From Hydrogenophaga sp. (GTDB lineage Bacteria > Pseudomonadota > Gammaproteobacteria > Burkholderiales > Burkholderiaceae_C), in NCBI GenBank assembly GCA_030682835.1, contig JAUXNG010000081.1, forward strand, positions 1-64,000: a stretch of DNA of 64,000 nt, given 5' to 3'. Within the stretch, counting starts at the first letter, position 1, and each line of letters begins with the position of its first letter. Below the pieces are notes generated by a model. It was not told where the DNA came from, did no database searches, and saw only the letters and a list, made by a program, of their open reading frames with translations. Position numbers and translations under genes: made by a program. Below are positions 15,006 to 25,058 of the stretch, piece after piece.

Positions 15006-16184
15006 TCAACGAACTGGTGCCGCCCGTTCGCGGGTGCGTTGCACTTCCCGAGGCGTGATCACGGCGGGGCGCCGAGAGGGGGCGTTTGTGTCGTAGACCT
15101 TGACCTTGGGCACCTGTCCGTCGCGCATGCGCTGGGCGAGTTTTTCCGTGGCTGCCGCCATGATCGCTATGCGGTGTTTTTCGGGAACGCGTTTGGCCAG
15201 CAGGATGGCATCAATGGCCGCCAGCACCGCTTTGCGGCCACCGCTGCCACGGCCAGTGGGGGTCGCAGTGCTTGCCGTCTCCTTGCCCGTGATGGCATCC
15301 CGGGCCGGTTCAATGCGGTTGACCTGGCGCAGCTCGCGTTCGACCTTGAGGCGCTCCAGATCGGCCGGGTTGGGCTCGTAGCCCAGCGTTTTGACGCCGC
15401 GTGCAGCGGCCTCCAACCAGACCAGGCGTTTGAAGTCTTCGTTGCCCGAGATCCGAAGTGATTGCCAGTTGCGCGCCTCAGCCACGTCGACCATGGAGCG
15501 CGCCACCGACGGGCTGTTGGTGTCGGTGGCCAGGCGGAACGTGGACTCGGTGAAGGCCACGCGCGAGGTGTCTCCCCGAAACCGGTATTCGGTGAGACCA
15601 ATGGTCAAGTCGCCCACGGTGACGGGCGCACGTTTGATCAGGTAACGGTCGATCAGCGCAGCTTCCAGCCGTGCCACCAGAGCTGCACGTTCTGCCTGGG
15701 CATCTATCTTGGCCGAGGCTTGTGCGTCGGCGACCTCGGGCGACCGAGGTGGTGGCTGGGGCATTGGTGTCGTCGTCAACGGGATGACGTTGCTGGAAGG
15801 TACCGACCGATCTTGTTCCGTTGCGTCCTTCACCGGCCGCTCGGGCGTGGCCGCGCGCTGCGGCAAACGCGGGTCGTCGCGCAGCCATTGGCCATCCACT
15901 TTGTGCACCCACGATCGTTGGCCTTGTGCATCCAGGGCCACGAAGCGGCTGGCGCCAAGGCGGTCGGCCTTGGCCACCATGTCGGTAAAACGGTCGCTGC
16001 GGTAGGTCACGTCGGCAAACGGATCCCGCAGTTCAAAACGTTCAGCAGGTGGCTCCGGTGGCGTCTGAAAACGCTCAATGGCGACCGTGGCGCGGTTGGC
16101 GGGCTCGACAGTCCCGCCTTGCGGCGGAGTGTTGGCCGGGGTGGCACGGGTCGCGCGGCGGCTGGGGGCGTTGTTGGCATCCAT
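15006..16184 (-). CDS. LPD7-domain protein, relaxase-associated type
   Basis: 392 residues. The middle to C-terminal part (about 185-280: YLIKRAPVTVGDLTIGLTEY, then RSMVDVAEARNWQSLRISG and EAAARGVKTLGYEPN) matches the large polyvalent protein-associated domain LPD7, which is common in conjugative relaxases and primases. The N-terminus is proline-rich and likely disordered, with a short DPFADVTYRSDRF block. No HUH relaxase motifs are visible, so this looks like a stand-alone or detached accessory part of the DNA-processing machinery. It lies downstream of the OmpA-like lipoprotein gene in the transfer operon. Confidence 0.65.
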   Translation of the reverse strand: MDANNAPSRRATRATPANTPPQGGTVEPANRATVAIERFQTPPEPPAERFELRDPFADVTYRSDRFTDMVAKADRLGASRFVALDAQGQRSWVHKVDGQWLRDDPRLPQRAATPERPVKDATEQDRSVPSSNVIPLTTTPMPQPPPRSPEVADAQASAKIDAQAERAALVARLEAALIDRYLIKRAPVTVGDLTIGLTEYRFRGDTSRVAFTESTFRLATDTNSPSVARSMVDVAEARNWQSLRISGNEDFKRLVWLEAAARGVKTLGYEPNPADLERLKVERELRQVNRIEPARDAITGKETASTATPTGRGSGGRKAVLAAIDAILLAKRVPEKHRIAIMAAATEKLAQRMRDGQVPKVKVYDTNAPSRRPAVITPREVQRTRERAAPVR

Positions 16185-16234
16185 GGAAACCTCGCTCGGT
16201 TGTGGCTGGTGGCTGGTGTTTGGCGGGCTGTGTG

Positions 16235-16912
16235 TCAGGGCTCGGGAGAGGGCGTCGCCCGCAGGGCCACCGGCAAAGCCCGATACACCTCGATCTCGAC
16301 CCGCCGGTTCAGGTCACGGCCATGCGGGTGGTGGTTGTCGGCGACGTGGTCCCCACTGGGCTGGTGGGTGCTGCGGATGCGCGCAGCATCGACGCCGGCT
16401 GCCACCAGGTAGTCGCGCACGGCCGCGGCGCGGGCCTGTGCCATGCGGCTCTCGGCGGGTGTGTCGGTGCTGCCGTCGGTGCGTCCTCGCAGCACCACCA
16501 GCGGCGCGACTCTGGCGTCCTCCAGCAGGGAGGCGGCGACCTCGGTGGGGATGAGCACGCGCGCGCTGCCAAAAGCGAAGCGCACCGTGTGCACGCTGTT
16601 GGCCAACGGGGCCGTTGACAAGGACGGCGGCGAAGATGACGAAGGCATTTGTATGGCTGCGAGCAGTTGCTGGCGCGCTGCCAGGTGGGCCAGGGTCGCG
16701 GAGGCTGTGTCTGCCAACCGACCCGATTCGATCGCCAGAATGCGGGTGTTGTGCAGGTCGTTCTTGCAGACCTGCAGCTCCACCGCGATCTGTGCGTTGG
16801 CCGGACGCTTCTGCGATTCGTCCACCGTCGGTGGTTTGGGCGGCGAGCCACAGGCGCTCAGCAGCGCACCCAGCAAGCAGCACGCAGCGAGGCTAGGGGT
16901 GGGGATTTTCAT
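16235..16912 (-). CDS. OmpA-family lipoprotein of the transfer locus
   Basis: 225 residues. A lipoprotein signal ends in LLSAC with C21 as the lipidation site. The C-terminal ~100 residues form an OmpA-like peptidoglycan-binding domain (VRFAFGS, then GRTDGS and GRDLNRRVEIEVY). It is predicted to anchor the secretion channel to the outer membrane and cell wall, possibly standing in for VirB7, for which no separate gene is seen. The ATG overlaps the stop of virD4 (4 bp). Confidence 0.82.
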   Translation of the reverse strand: MKIPTPSLAACCLLGALLSACGSPPKPPTVDESQKRPANAQIAVELQVCKNDLHNTRILAIESGRLADTASATLAHLAARQQLLAAIQMPSSSSPPSLSTAPLANSVHTVRFAFGSARVLIPTEVAASLLEDARVAPLVVLRGRTDGSTDTPAESRMAQARAAAVRDYLVAAGVDAARIRSTHQPSGDHVADNHHPHGRDLNRRVEIEVYRALPVALRATPSPEP

Positions 16913-18975
16913 GGTCGGGCTCCTGTGGTCTCGAACAGTTCGCGGTTCACACCCGCCTGTGCGGGTGCGGCCGCTGACGTCGTTGTGCCATCTGCGTCCG
17001 CAGCTGGGTTGAGCTCGACGGGTTCAATCGACCCACCTTTGTCCAAGTTGGGGGACGAAGTGGCCAGCAGACCTTGACTGAAAAACTCCAGCAGTGCCTC
17101 GGCCGTCTGTTCAGGAGACCCGTCAAAGTCGTCCGGCAGCAACGTGAGGTCATGCGCGAGGGCTTTGAGGGACAGGCTCTGGTCCACTGCGAGTTCGTCG
17201 TCCGCATACCGCCAGCGCTGCTGCACCCGGGCCAGGTGCAGCTCCACGTCCATGCGGGGCACCAGTGGGGCGGGGACCAGGCGTGATTTGAAAGCCTTGT
17301 CACTGAAATAACGGATCTTCTCGGCCAGGATGGGTTTGCAGTTCTCGCAGATCACCACCAGGCGCTCGCGGCCCAGTTCCTTGAACTCTTGCGGGAGCAA
17401 GAGGGCGCGGCGTTGTTCACTCTCGTTGCGACTCACCGTGCTGTGGCCGTGCCCACTGAAGGAGCGGCTGCGCCCGCGCGAGGTGGCGCGTTCGGTGAAA
17501 TGACCCAGCATGGCGCTGTATTCATCGGCATCGCGCTGCTCACGCGGCGCGTAAAGGATCTGCAGGCCGTGATTGGTGGCGAAAGTGCGCGCCTCTTTGT
17601 CCCCGTAAACCGCGTCCAGCTGCGACATGGCCTGCACCACCGTCAGCAGGCGCAGGTTGTAGCCCGCCAGAAAGGCTGCTGCGTTGGTGATGACGCCCAC
17701 CCGACCCATGGCGGTGAATTCGTCATTGACCAGCAGGCACTGCAGCTTCAGACTGGAATCCTGCTCGGGCAGGTGCTGGGTGTTGAGGCTGACCAGTTGC
17801 GAGAAAAACAGGTTCAGCAGCGGGCGTGCGTTGGCCAGGCGGTTGGGCGGGATGCGCACATAAATCGACATACGCCGCCGGCGCAGGTCCTCCAGCCGGA
17901 AATCGTTGGCGCTGGTAGCGGCGTCCACCACCGCGTCCGCAAAAATCGTCAGCGGCGCGTGGAAGGTGGCGACCACACTGGCGAGTGTGTTCTCCGAGTT
18001 CGAGAGCAAGCGCTGCAGGGCATCGACACACTCGTCTGTCAGCGCATGGCCATCGTCGCGGCGCTGGGTGATCAGGCTGCTCAGGTGGTCTTTGAGAGCG
18101 CGCCCCTGGCCTGAGGACTGGCGCAACATCTCGCCGACCGTGCGCGGGAGCTCGGGGGACTCCAGCAGCAGCAAGCCCAAACCCAAAAACAGGTTGCGCG
18201 CCTGGTCGTTGAAGAAGGCCTCAGACGAGCTGCCGCCCCCGTCGTTCGGAAAAAACACCTGTCCGATGCCCAGCAGGTCCCCCACCCGGTGCAGCGGGCT
18301 GGTGCGCACAGCACTCAGCGGGTTCCAGCGGTGGCTGCGCGCCTCTTCATCGAACGGCGAGAACGCGAACACCGCCTGACCGTGGGCGGCACGAAAACCG
18401 GCCGTGACGGCGTGGTTCTCGCCCTTGATGTCGAGCACCACGACGGAATCGGGCCAGTTGAGCAGGTTGGGGATCACCACCCCGACACCTTTGCCGCTGC
18501 GTGTGGGCGCGGACAACATGACCGAGAGCTGGCCGGGCAGGGCGAGGAACTTGCCGCGGAAGCGCCCGATCAGGATGCTGGGCCCGGACGACGGGTTGTT
18601 TGAGGCGATCAATCCAGCGCGCACGACCTCGGACGGAGTGGCAAAACGCGCGTCACCGTGCAAGGCCCGGCGCGGCCTGGCTGCTGCGATCAGCGCGCCG
18701 GGCAACACCACGAGCAGCCCAATGCCGGACAAGGCCGTGGCGGCCAGCAACTGTTTGCGCAGCGCCGCGTCGCTGGCGTAGATCTGCCAGTAGCCGACGA
18801 TGCTGTCCCACCGGGCCTGCCGCGGATCCGCCTTGTTGAACACCAGAAACAGCACTCCCGCCAGGTACACGGCCGCGCAGGTGAGCGCTCCGTAGGCCGT
18901 GGCCGCAAAAATGCCCGCCGCCATTTTGCGACCCACGGGCCAGGCCGACAGGGGTACTGAGGTCAGTGCGCTCAT
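16909..18975 (-). CDS. virD4: VirD4/TraG-type coupling protein
   Basis: 688 residues. Two or three N-terminal membrane segments (about 20-47 and 78-99) precede the ATPase domain, with Walker A APTRSGKG (156-163) and Walker B VVVLDIKGE (178-186). Later hallmarks include the PTRSGKGVGVVIPNLL block and TVVQAMSQLDAVYG. It sits on the inner membrane and hands the relaxase-DNA complex to the VirB channel. The gene follows virB11 with a one-base overlap. It looks complete. Confidence 0.93.
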   Translation of the reverse strand: MSALTSVPLSAWPVGRKMAAGIFAATAYGALTCAAVYLAGVLFLVFNKADPRQARWDSIVGYWQIYASDAALRKQLLAATALSGIGLLVVLPGALIAAARPRRALHGDARFATPSEVVRAGLIASNNPSSGPSILIGRFRGKFLALPGQLSVMLSAPTRSGKGVGVVIPNLLNWPDSVVVLDIKGENHAVTAGFRAAHGQAVFAFSPFDEEARSHRWNPLSAVRTSPLHRVGDLLGIGQVFFPNDGGGSSSEAFFNDQARNLFLGLGLLLLESPELPRTVGEMLRQSSGQGRALKDHLSSLITQRRDDGHALTDECVDALQRLLSNSENTLASVVATFHAPLTIFADAVVDAATSANDFRLEDLRRRRMSIYVRIPPNRLANARPLLNLFFSQLVSLNTQHLPEQDSSLKLQCLLVNDEFTAMGRVGVITNAAAFLAGYNLRLLTVVQAMSQLDAVYGDKEARTFATNHGLQILYAPREQRDADEYSAMLGHFTERATSRGRSRSFSGHGHSTVSRNESEQRRALLLPQEFKELGRERLVVICENCKPILAEKIRYFSDKAFKSRLVPAPLVPRMDVELHLARVQQRWRYADDELAVDQSLSLKALAHDLTLLPDDFDGSPEQTAEALLEFFSQGLLATSSPNLDKGGSIEPVELNPAADADGTTTSAAAPAQAGVNRELFETTGARP

Positions 18976-20108
18976 CAGCGCACTCCCTCACAGGTTGCCG
19001 AACATGGCGTTGACCGATCGATCCCGCATTGCTGCGCCGGCGAGTCGTACCGGCGTTGGGGTTCGTAACGAATATCGGCGATGAAGCGTCCCCGCTCGTC
19101 TCGGTCGAACTGCACGATGACATCGACCACGATGTGCAGCAGGGCCTTGATCTCGTCCATGCGCAGGCCACCACCCGCACCGCTCTCACGGATCATCAGC
19201 GACATCTGTTCCAGGGCCAGCGCGCAGCTGCCGGCGTGCACGCTGGTGATGCTGCCCGGATGGCCGGAGGCCGCCAGCCGGATGAACGAAAAACACTCTT
19301 CACCGCGCAGCTCGGCGAGGAAGATGCGGTCCGGCTTCATGCGCAGGCAGGCTTCCAAAAGCGACTTGGCCGATACACGCGCGGTGCCCTGGGCATCCTT
19401 GCTGTAGAACAGGTGCACCACGTTCGGGTGGTTCGGCAAGGTGAGTTCGGCCGTGTCCTGGATCGTGATCAGCCGCTCGTGCTTCGGCACCTCCTCGACC
19501 AGGCCTTTCATGAAGGTGGTTTTGCCCGACCCGGTTTTGCCGCTGACCACGATGGTTTGGTGGTGGTGCACGGCCAGGCGCAGGAACTCGGCGTAGCGTC
19601 CTGCCGATTTCAAGGTGAGCAGCTCCTGTTCAAAGGGACGCAGGCCATCGTTGGTCGAGCCGCTGTCCTTGCTGTTGTGTTCACCGAGGCGATCGAACAG
19701 GCCGTCGCGCTCAAAATCGCCGAGTCGCAAAATCAGCTCGGACGGTTTGCGCACCGTGATCGAGACCGTGCCGCGTGGCACTGCTGGTGGAATGGCGAAC
19801 TGGATGCGCTCGCCGCTTGGCAACGTTGCCGAGAGCAGGGGCCGTTCCTGGTTGATCTGCTGGTCGCAGAACGTGGCCACGGCGGTGGCCAGGGACAGGC
19901 AACGCTCCTGCGTCATCTCGGGGGCGGCAAGGGTCTGCCAACCCCGCACCGTCTCCACCTGGAGTTCACCGGGCCGGTTCACGCAGACCTCCAGCACGCC
20001 CGGTGCATCGAGCTGCGCACGCAGCGGGCGCAGAAACTCGATGACCGAGGTGGCGTCACCGCACCAGCCCTCGAAGAGCCCTTCCTGATGGTGGGGCAGG
20101 GTGTTCAT
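18975..20108 (-). CDS. virB11: VirB11-type secretion ATPase
   Basis: 377 residues. The Walker A motif GKTGSGKT is at 190-197, followed by an Asp box (TIQDTAEL), LRMKPDRIFLAELRG and the His box region HPGSITSVHAGS. This hexameric cytoplasmic ATPase powers pilus assembly and substrate transfer. It sits between virB10 (4-bp overlap) and virD4 (1-bp overlap) in a tight operon. Confidence 0.95.
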   Translation of the reverse strand: MNTLPHHQEGLFEGWCGDATSVIEFLRPLRAQLDAPGVLEVCVNRPGELQVETVRGWQTLAAPEMTQERCLSLATAVATFCDQQINQERPLLSATLPSGERIQFAIPPAVPRGTVSITVRKPSELILRLGDFERDGLFDRLGEHNSKDSGSTNDGLRPFEQELLTLKSAGRYAEFLRLAVHHHQTIVVSGKTGSGKTTFMKGLVEEVPKHERLITIQDTAELTLPNHPNVVHLFYSKDAQGTARVSAKSLLEACLRMKPDRIFLAELRGEECFSFIRLAASGHPGSITSVHAGSCALALEQMSLMIRESGAGGGLRMDEIKALLHIVVDVIVQFDRDERGRFIADIRYEPQRRYDSPAQQCGIDRSTPCSATCEGVR

Positions 20109-21514
20109 CGCTCCACCGGCCTCAGTTCGTAAACCGATGAAAAATCCACATCACGTGCCACGTAGATGCCGACGATGCCGCCCTGGTTCTGATAGATCAG
20201 AGGCGGGATGTTGATGGTGCTGTCCAGCACTTTTTCGGCGAGCTTGCTGGTGTTGCTGGTGGTCGAGGGCAGGATGATGGTGTTGGCCTCTTGGTCTTGG
20301 GCCTGGTTCTGGATCACCAGCTTGACCGAGTCGTCGATGAGGGAGAGCAGCATGGCCGCGCCGATGCGCTCGCCCCAGCGGTTGTCGACATACCCGTCGA
20401 TCCCCGATTCACCCAGTTGGCCCGTGCCCGGGGAGTCGATCTCCACCGTCACCCCCAGCGGCGTGCGGATACGCGTCCACAACACCGGAATGCGCACCGT
20501 GCCGGGCCGCACCGAGGCGATGCGGTATTCCCCGTCCAGATGCGAGCCGCGCTCGATCAACAGAACCCGGCCGTTGTCGCCAAACACGTTGCGCTGGACC
20601 TGGCAGCCGACCAGGCCCGAGGTGGCGCTGATCACCTTGGTTTTGAGGGCACAGGTGAAGGCTGTGCCTTTGGGCAAAGTGAGGCTTCGGTCCCCGAGCA
20701 GGGTGGCAGCCACTCTGGGCGTGGCCGAGCCCTGCAGTTGCCCACCAAAGAGCCCCGCTGCAGCCGGTGGAGCACTCGCCCCCATAGGTCCGCCCGCCAT
20801 GGCGGGCGATGGGACCGGGCCGCTGTTCTGGCCCGTTGCGATCGCTGCACTTTGGGTCAGGTCGTCGAGCAAACCTTGCAGCTGGCGCTGGTAGGCCTGG
20901 AGGTTGCGCGAGGTGGCGGCGAGCGGGTCGTCGGGGTCGATCGGCCCTTCACCTATTCCACGTGCTGCGCCTGCTTCAGGGATCGGGGCGGCGGCCACTT
21001 GCCGTTGGGGCGTTACTCCCGATGAACTGGGCGGTGCACCAGGGCGCGAGGACACCAACAGCACCGGGGCGTCTTCGGGCTGCACGCCCTTTGGGCCGCC
21101 TGAGGTCGGGGCCGCTTCCCCGGTGCGGCGCACACCAATGGGTTCGGCTACTTCGTTGGCCGTGGGCAACAGGGCCGGAATGCGGGGTGAGGATAGTGGT
21201 GCAACAACCGCCATGTCCAGCCTGCGGGGCTCCGTCGTGGCAGCAGAGGGGAGGTCGTGCGCGAGCTTGGACGCCTCTTTGTCGGCATCGTGACCACTGG
21301 CGGCAAAGCGGTGGATGGAGAACGCCGAGACCGCGATCAAGGACAGCATGAGCAGGGCCACCGCGAGCAGGCCTTTGGCCGACCACGAGACGCGCTGGCG
21401 TGCGGCGACGTTCGGAATGCCTGCCTCACCAGGCAGCGGCGTGATGGTGTTGCCGTCTGTCTCAGCGGAAGGTTCGGCCGAGGGAAGACCCGCCGGGACG
21501 TCTCGATCGTTCAT
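20105..21514 (-). CDS. virB10: VirB10/TrbI-type channel protein
   Basis: 469 residues. A cytoplasmic N-terminus and one membrane helix (about 49-68, LLAVALLMLSLIAVSAFSI) are followed by a Pro/Ala-rich periplasmic linker and the conserved C-terminal barrel domain (KGTAFTCALKTKVISATSG, GSHLDGEYRIASVRPGTVRI). VirB10 spans both membranes and senses ATP use by VirB11 and VirD4. It overlaps virB9 and virB11 by 4 bp on each side. Confidence 0.94.
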   Translation of the reverse strand: MNDRDVPAGLPSAEPSAETDGNTITPLPGEAGIPNVAARQRVSWSAKGLLAVALLMLSLIAVSAFSIHRFAASGHDADKEASKLAHDLPSAATTEPRRLDMAVVAPLSSPRIPALLPTANEVAEPIGVRRTGEAAPTSGGPKGVQPEDAPVLLVSSRPGAPPSSSGVTPQRQVAAAPIPEAGAARGIGEGPIDPDDPLAATSRNLQAYQRQLQGLLDDLTQSAAIATGQNSGPVPSPAMAGGPMGASAPPAAAGLFGGQLQGSATPRVAATLLGDRSLTLPKGTAFTCALKTKVISATSGLVGCQVQRNVFGDNGRVLLIERGSHLDGEYRIASVRPGTVRIPVLWTRIRTPLGVTVEIDSPGTGQLGESGIDGYVDNRWGERIGAAMLLSLIDDSVKLVIQNQAQDQEANTIILPSTTSNTSKLAEKVLDSTINIPPLIYQNQGGIVGIYVARDVDFSSVYELRPVER

Positions 21515-22449
21515 GGTGTGTCTCCCGTTCGGCGATCGGTGGATGGGGTGCCACCCGCTTTGAGCACACGCTGCACGCCCGGCACGGTGGTGGCGCCCTC
21601 AGTGGGGACACCATCTAGATCGAAAGCCTCGTTCCAGACGCCCACCACGGCCGAGCCCGCGCGTAGCATCAAGCGGCGGCTGACCCGATCCACCACGAGC
21701 AGGTCGTCTTCCATGCGCGCGTTGACCAGGGTCTCACCGCCATCGCCCAACACGTGGAAGACAGCGGGCACCTCGCGGTTGCCCGGAAAACGCAGGTAGG
21801 TGAAACGCCCGTCGTCATAAATCAGCGTGGGCACGATGTCCAACGATCCTGCACCTTCGGCGATCGAGTACTGGGTGTTCATCACCGATGGCCTTGCCTG
21901 CAGCCGTTCGGCCACCACTTGCTCGGGCGAGGGGGGTGGGGGCAGCGCTGGGAGCGTGTTGAGGCCGGGCATGTCGCGCAGCGCGAGCCTCTGCGGTGGC
22001 ATGGGTCGGGCGGGTGCCTGGATCGTCAAGCGGTACACCGGTTGTTGGCGGTCGTTGTCGGACAGCACCACAAAGCGCAGGCTGTGGGAGCGCCGGTCGG
22101 TGACCACGGCCAGGTTGTTGGGATCACTGGCGCTGCTTTTGGCTTTTACGAACAAATGGCGCCCACCCGGTTGGGCGGCCACACACCACACGGCATCGGC
22201 CTTGCTGCAGTCGCCGCCCAGGCCGGCGGCCACTTCGGTGATGGCTTCGTCCCGATCGAACACAACGAGCGTCACGACGCCCCGTTTGACCGGTACTGTG
22301 ACCACAGCCTTCGGGTCGTAGACGACTTCGCGCAGCCGTGGGTCTGCGGGGGCGGTCGTCGAGGCCACAGCGATGTCAGCAGCTGCTCCCGGCGCGGGGG
22401 CGATAACCAGCGCACTGGCGATCACCAAGGCGAACGACGTGCGACTCAT
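21511..22449 (-). CDS. virB9: VirB9/TrbG-type outer-membrane complex protein
   Basis: 312 residues with a signal peptide (about 1-24, cleaved near PGAAA). The body has the VirB9/CagX pattern: a YDPKAVVTVPVKRGVVTLVVF strand block in the N-terminal half and NTQYSIAEGAGSLDIVPTLIYDDGRFTYLRF in the C-terminal half. It forms the outer-membrane core with VirB10 and VirB7. It overlaps both neighbours by 4 bp. Confidence 0.94.
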   Translation of the reverse strand: MSRTSFALVIASALVIAPAPGAAADIAVASTTAPADPRLREVVYDPKAVVTVPVKRGVVTLVVFDRDEAITEVAAGLGGDCSKADAVWCVAAQPGGRHLFVKAKSSASDPNNLAVVTDRRSHSLRFVVLSDNDRQQPVYRLTIQAPARPMPPQRLALRDMPGLNTLPALPPPPSPEQVVAERLQARPSVMNTQYSIAEGAGSLDIVPTLIYDDGRFTYLRFPGNREVPAVFHVLGDGGETLVNARMEDDLLVVDRVSRRLMLRAGSAVVGVWNEAFDLDGVPTEGATTVPGVQRVLKAGGTPSTDRRTGDTP

Positions 22450-23216
22450 GGCTTGTCTCCCGCTGGAACGGTGTTGATCTCGGGGTCGGAGCGGTAGGCT
22501 GTGACCACAAAGCCGAACGGGTTCTCCAGCCGATCACCTTCTTTGGCAAGCACCTTGGGCTGGTACTGGTAAACGATGCTGGCCACGTGCCGGGTCTTGA
22601 CCTCGGGCAGGCTTCGGTCGGAGAGCCGCACCACCTTGTCGTAGGTGACGGTGGCGTCACTCTGGTTGCCCGTGCGGCCCGACGCGGCCAGGCGCACGCC
22701 CACGACCTGAATGCGCCAGTCTTCAGTGGCGCCGAGTTTTTTCTGCAGGGCGCTGTCGCCTTCGAAGCGGCGGTTGTAGTCCGCAAAGACACCGGGTACC
22801 GCCATGCGTGCCACCTGGTCGAAGTCGCGCTGCAGGAACATCCAGCTGTAGCCCTCGCGGGCGCGCACGAAGGTGGCCAGGTTGTGTTTGTCCAAGGCCT
22901 CCATGGGCGGAATGGTTTCTTCGCTCAGTCGCTGCTGGATGGTGGTTTCGCCAGTCATGCGGTCCACCACGATCGGGATCTCGACCACGCGGCGCAGTGG
23001 TCCCTGCACGAACACAGCGGCGATGCCGATCAGACCCATCACCAGCCCGGCGATGGCCACCGCCCAGGCTCGGCGCTCCGAGCGTTCGAGCATCAGGGCA
23101 CGGTCGATTTCCCAGTCGCGGTTCGCGATGAAGGTTGGTGATTCGGCTGCGTGCCCGGGGTCGCTGTTGCGATCCAGCCATGCAGCGGCTTGTCCTGAGG
23201 TCAGGATGGCGCTCAT
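22446..23216 (-). CDS. virB8: VirB8-type inner-membrane scaffold
   Basis: 256 residues. A short cytoplasmic N-terminus is followed by one membrane helix (about 50-70, AWAVAIAGLVMGLIGIAAVF) and a periplasmic NTF2-like domain with VRAREGYSW and the conserved NPFGFVVTAYRSDPE end. VirB8 nucleates assembly of the channel. The stop overlaps virB9 by 4 bp. Confidence 0.94.
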   Translation of the reverse strand: MSAILTSGQAAAWLDRNSDPGHAAESPTFIANRDWEIDRALMLERSERRAWAVAIAGLVMGLIGIAAVFVQGPLRRVVEIPIVVDRMTGETTIQQRLSEETIPPMEALDKHNLATFVRAREGYSWMFLQRDFDQVARMAVPGVFADYNRRFEGDSALQKKLGATEDWRIQVVGVRLAASGRTGNQSDATVTYDKVVRLSDRSLPEVKTRHVASIVYQYQPKVLAKEGDRLENPFGFVVTAYRSDPEINTVPAGDKP

Positions 23217-23253
23217 TGGAGGCTCCGGTAAGGCTGGTGGTCAGGGCAGCGGG

Positions 23254-23949
23254 TCAGGGCAGGAAGTCGGACACCTTGCCAGTGCGCCCGAGCATCTGGT
23301 ACTGGCGTTCGCGCTCGCGGGAGCGAGCGATGCGCTCCTCGCTGTCGGCCATGCCTTGCAGCATCTGCAGCTGCGACATCTCGTGAGACAGCAGCGCGTT
23401 CTCGGCACCCACGCGTGCCTGGATCTCCTGCACGGACTTCTGATCCGTGGTCGCGTTGATCTGGCCCATCAGCGACTGGATCTGCGAGAGGCGACCGGCG
23501 GCCGACTTCATCGCGTCCTGCAACAGGCCTTTCTGCTGGTAAGGCTGCGCCAGAGTTGCCTGGCAACTGGTGCGAGCGTCACCCATGAGGTCCATGCAGT
23601 TGTAGACCATGCCTGCGTCGCGCAGGGCCTTCGCGGTCGTGTTGAGACCGGAGTAACCCGAGGTGTTCACCGCATTAAGGTGGGTGTAGGCCTCTGCCGG
23701 CACGTAGTTCTTCAACAGCGGGTTGTTGAACACATTGCCCAGATTGCGCACGCCGTTGATGCTGCTCAAATGGCTTTGCAACTGGGTGATCTGCTGCACC
23801 TGGTTGTTGATCTGGGTGATGTCGTTGACCACCTGCTGCACCGTCTGAACCAGGTTGGCGACATCGATGACCGGGATGCCACCCGCTCGCGCGTGGTTCG
23901 CGCCGAAGGTGATCAGGACGGCGGCCGCAACTTTGAGATGCATGCGCAT
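23254..23949 (-). CDS. virB5: VirB5-type minor pilin
   Basis: 231 residues from the ATG at 23949, chosen because AAGGAG lies just upstream and the protein then begins with a clean signal peptide (about 1-22, ending HARA). An upstream in-frame start at 24147 would overlap virB6. The mature part is helical, with coiled-coil NDITQINNQVQQITQLQ at about 45-62 and repeated Gln/Glu-rich heptads near the end, typical of VirB5/TrbJ. It is thought to sit at the pilus tip and act in target contact. It lies after virB6 rather than before it. Confidence 0.85.
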   Translation of the reverse strand: MRMHLKVAAAVLITFGANHARAGGIPVIDVANLVQTVQQVVNDITQINNQVQQITQLQSHLSSINGVRNLGNVFNNPLLKNYVPAEAYTHLNAVNTSGYSGLNTTAKALRDAGMVYNCMDLMGDARTSCQATLAQPYQQKGLLQDAMKSAAGRLSQIQSLMGQINATTDQKSVQEIQARVGAENALLSHEMSQLQMLQGMADSEERIARSRERERQYQMLGRTGKVSDFLP

Positions 23950-23977
23950 GGTGAGGCTCCTTGTGCTGGGTTGACGA

Positions 23978-25045
23978 TCAGGACCGCCCTCGCAGGGCGG
24001 CGATTTTGTAAGCGGCAGAATGGGCAGCGCCATAGCCGCGTCGTGCCATGTTGCTGGTGTAGCGCCCGGTGGCGGCAGTGGCTGCGCCTGCAGCGTAGGG
24101 CAGGCCAGTTCCGGCGCGGATGACGCCGCCGGCCCCTGCCGCAGCACTCGCGCCCCGTGATGACGACGCAGAACGCAACCCAGACACCATCATGGCGTTC
24201 TGGATCATCTGGATGCCTTGTTGAACGGCGGCGCCTCCCGTCAGCGCGGAGGCGAGACTGGGTGCCTGGAAGCAGATGATGGCCATCAAGATCATGACGA
24301 CGCAGTACTTCAGGCTTTCGCCGACCACGTTGAAGGTCGGGCCCAGGAAGCCGCCTTGAGATTGAACGACTTGCACCATGGATTGCCCCATGTAGATACT
24401 CAATCCAAGGGCAAAGAAGGCGAACCATGTCAGGACCACTGCATTGAGGACCATCGAGAGCCAGCTGTCGAAGAATCGCGCGGTTGGCCTCCACGCCAAG
24501 CACAGAATGAACAGCGGACCAATAGCGATCACAAAGGTCAGAAACAGTTTGGCAAGGGTGATGACAAAAAGAGAGATACACAGGAACAAGACGTTTCCGA
24601 CAGAACAGACAACGGCAGCGAACATGAGGTCGAGTCGCAGGATTCCCGCACCCTTGAGCAAATCTAGAACAAGCAAGCTGGCCTGGTCGTTGAACGCGTC
24701 GAGCAGGGCGTACGGCGAGGTCACGGTTGCAGAGTTGGCGACAGCAGGCAAGAAGGTTGCCGCGACGCCAGTAGCAAGTGCATTCGCGGTGTCGGAGACA
24801 TTGCTGATGTAGAAGCTGGATTGCAGCGCGAATGCAAGCACGAGCCCGATCTTGAAAACCTTCCACATGAAAACGGGAAGGGTCTCCGAGACTTCGTTAC
24901 GAAGAACAGCCCATCCGTAGAGAGCAACCCAGACCGTCATGCACGTCAGCGCGATGGGTGCAATCGCAGCCATGAGCGACGACACCACGCCCAGCACGTA
25001 TGTCCCGAGGATGCTTGTGAACTGGTTGCCGACCCACGTGAACAT
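23978..25045 (-). CDS. virB6: VirB6/TrbL-type inner-membrane channel protein
   Basis: 355 residues with about six membrane segments, around 15-50, 64-85, 140-175, 180-200, 205-230 and 245-262. The C-terminus is Ala/Gly/Ser-rich (SGLRSASSSRGASAAAGAGG). VirB6 forms part of the inner-membrane path for DNA. It lies between the small secreted Cys-containing protein and virB5. Confidence 0.9.
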   Translation of the reverse strand: MFTWVGNQFTSILGTYVLGVVSSLMAAIAPIALTCMTVWVALYGWAVLRNEVSETLPVFMWKVFKIGLVLAFALQSSFYISNVSDTANALATGVAATFLPAVANSATVTSPYALLDAFNDQASLLVLDLLKGAGILRLDLMFAAVVCSVGNVLFLCISLFVITLAKLFLTFVIAIGPLFILCLAWRPTARFFDSWLSMVLNAVVLTWFAFFALGLSIYMGQSMVQVVQSQGGFLGPTFNVVGESLKYCVVMILMAIICFQAPSLASALTGGAAVQQGIQMIQNAMMVSGLRSASSSRGASAAAGAGGVIRAGTGLPYAAGAATAATGRYTSNMARRGYGAAHSAAYKIAALRGRS

Positions 25046-25058
25046 GGATTTCCCCTGT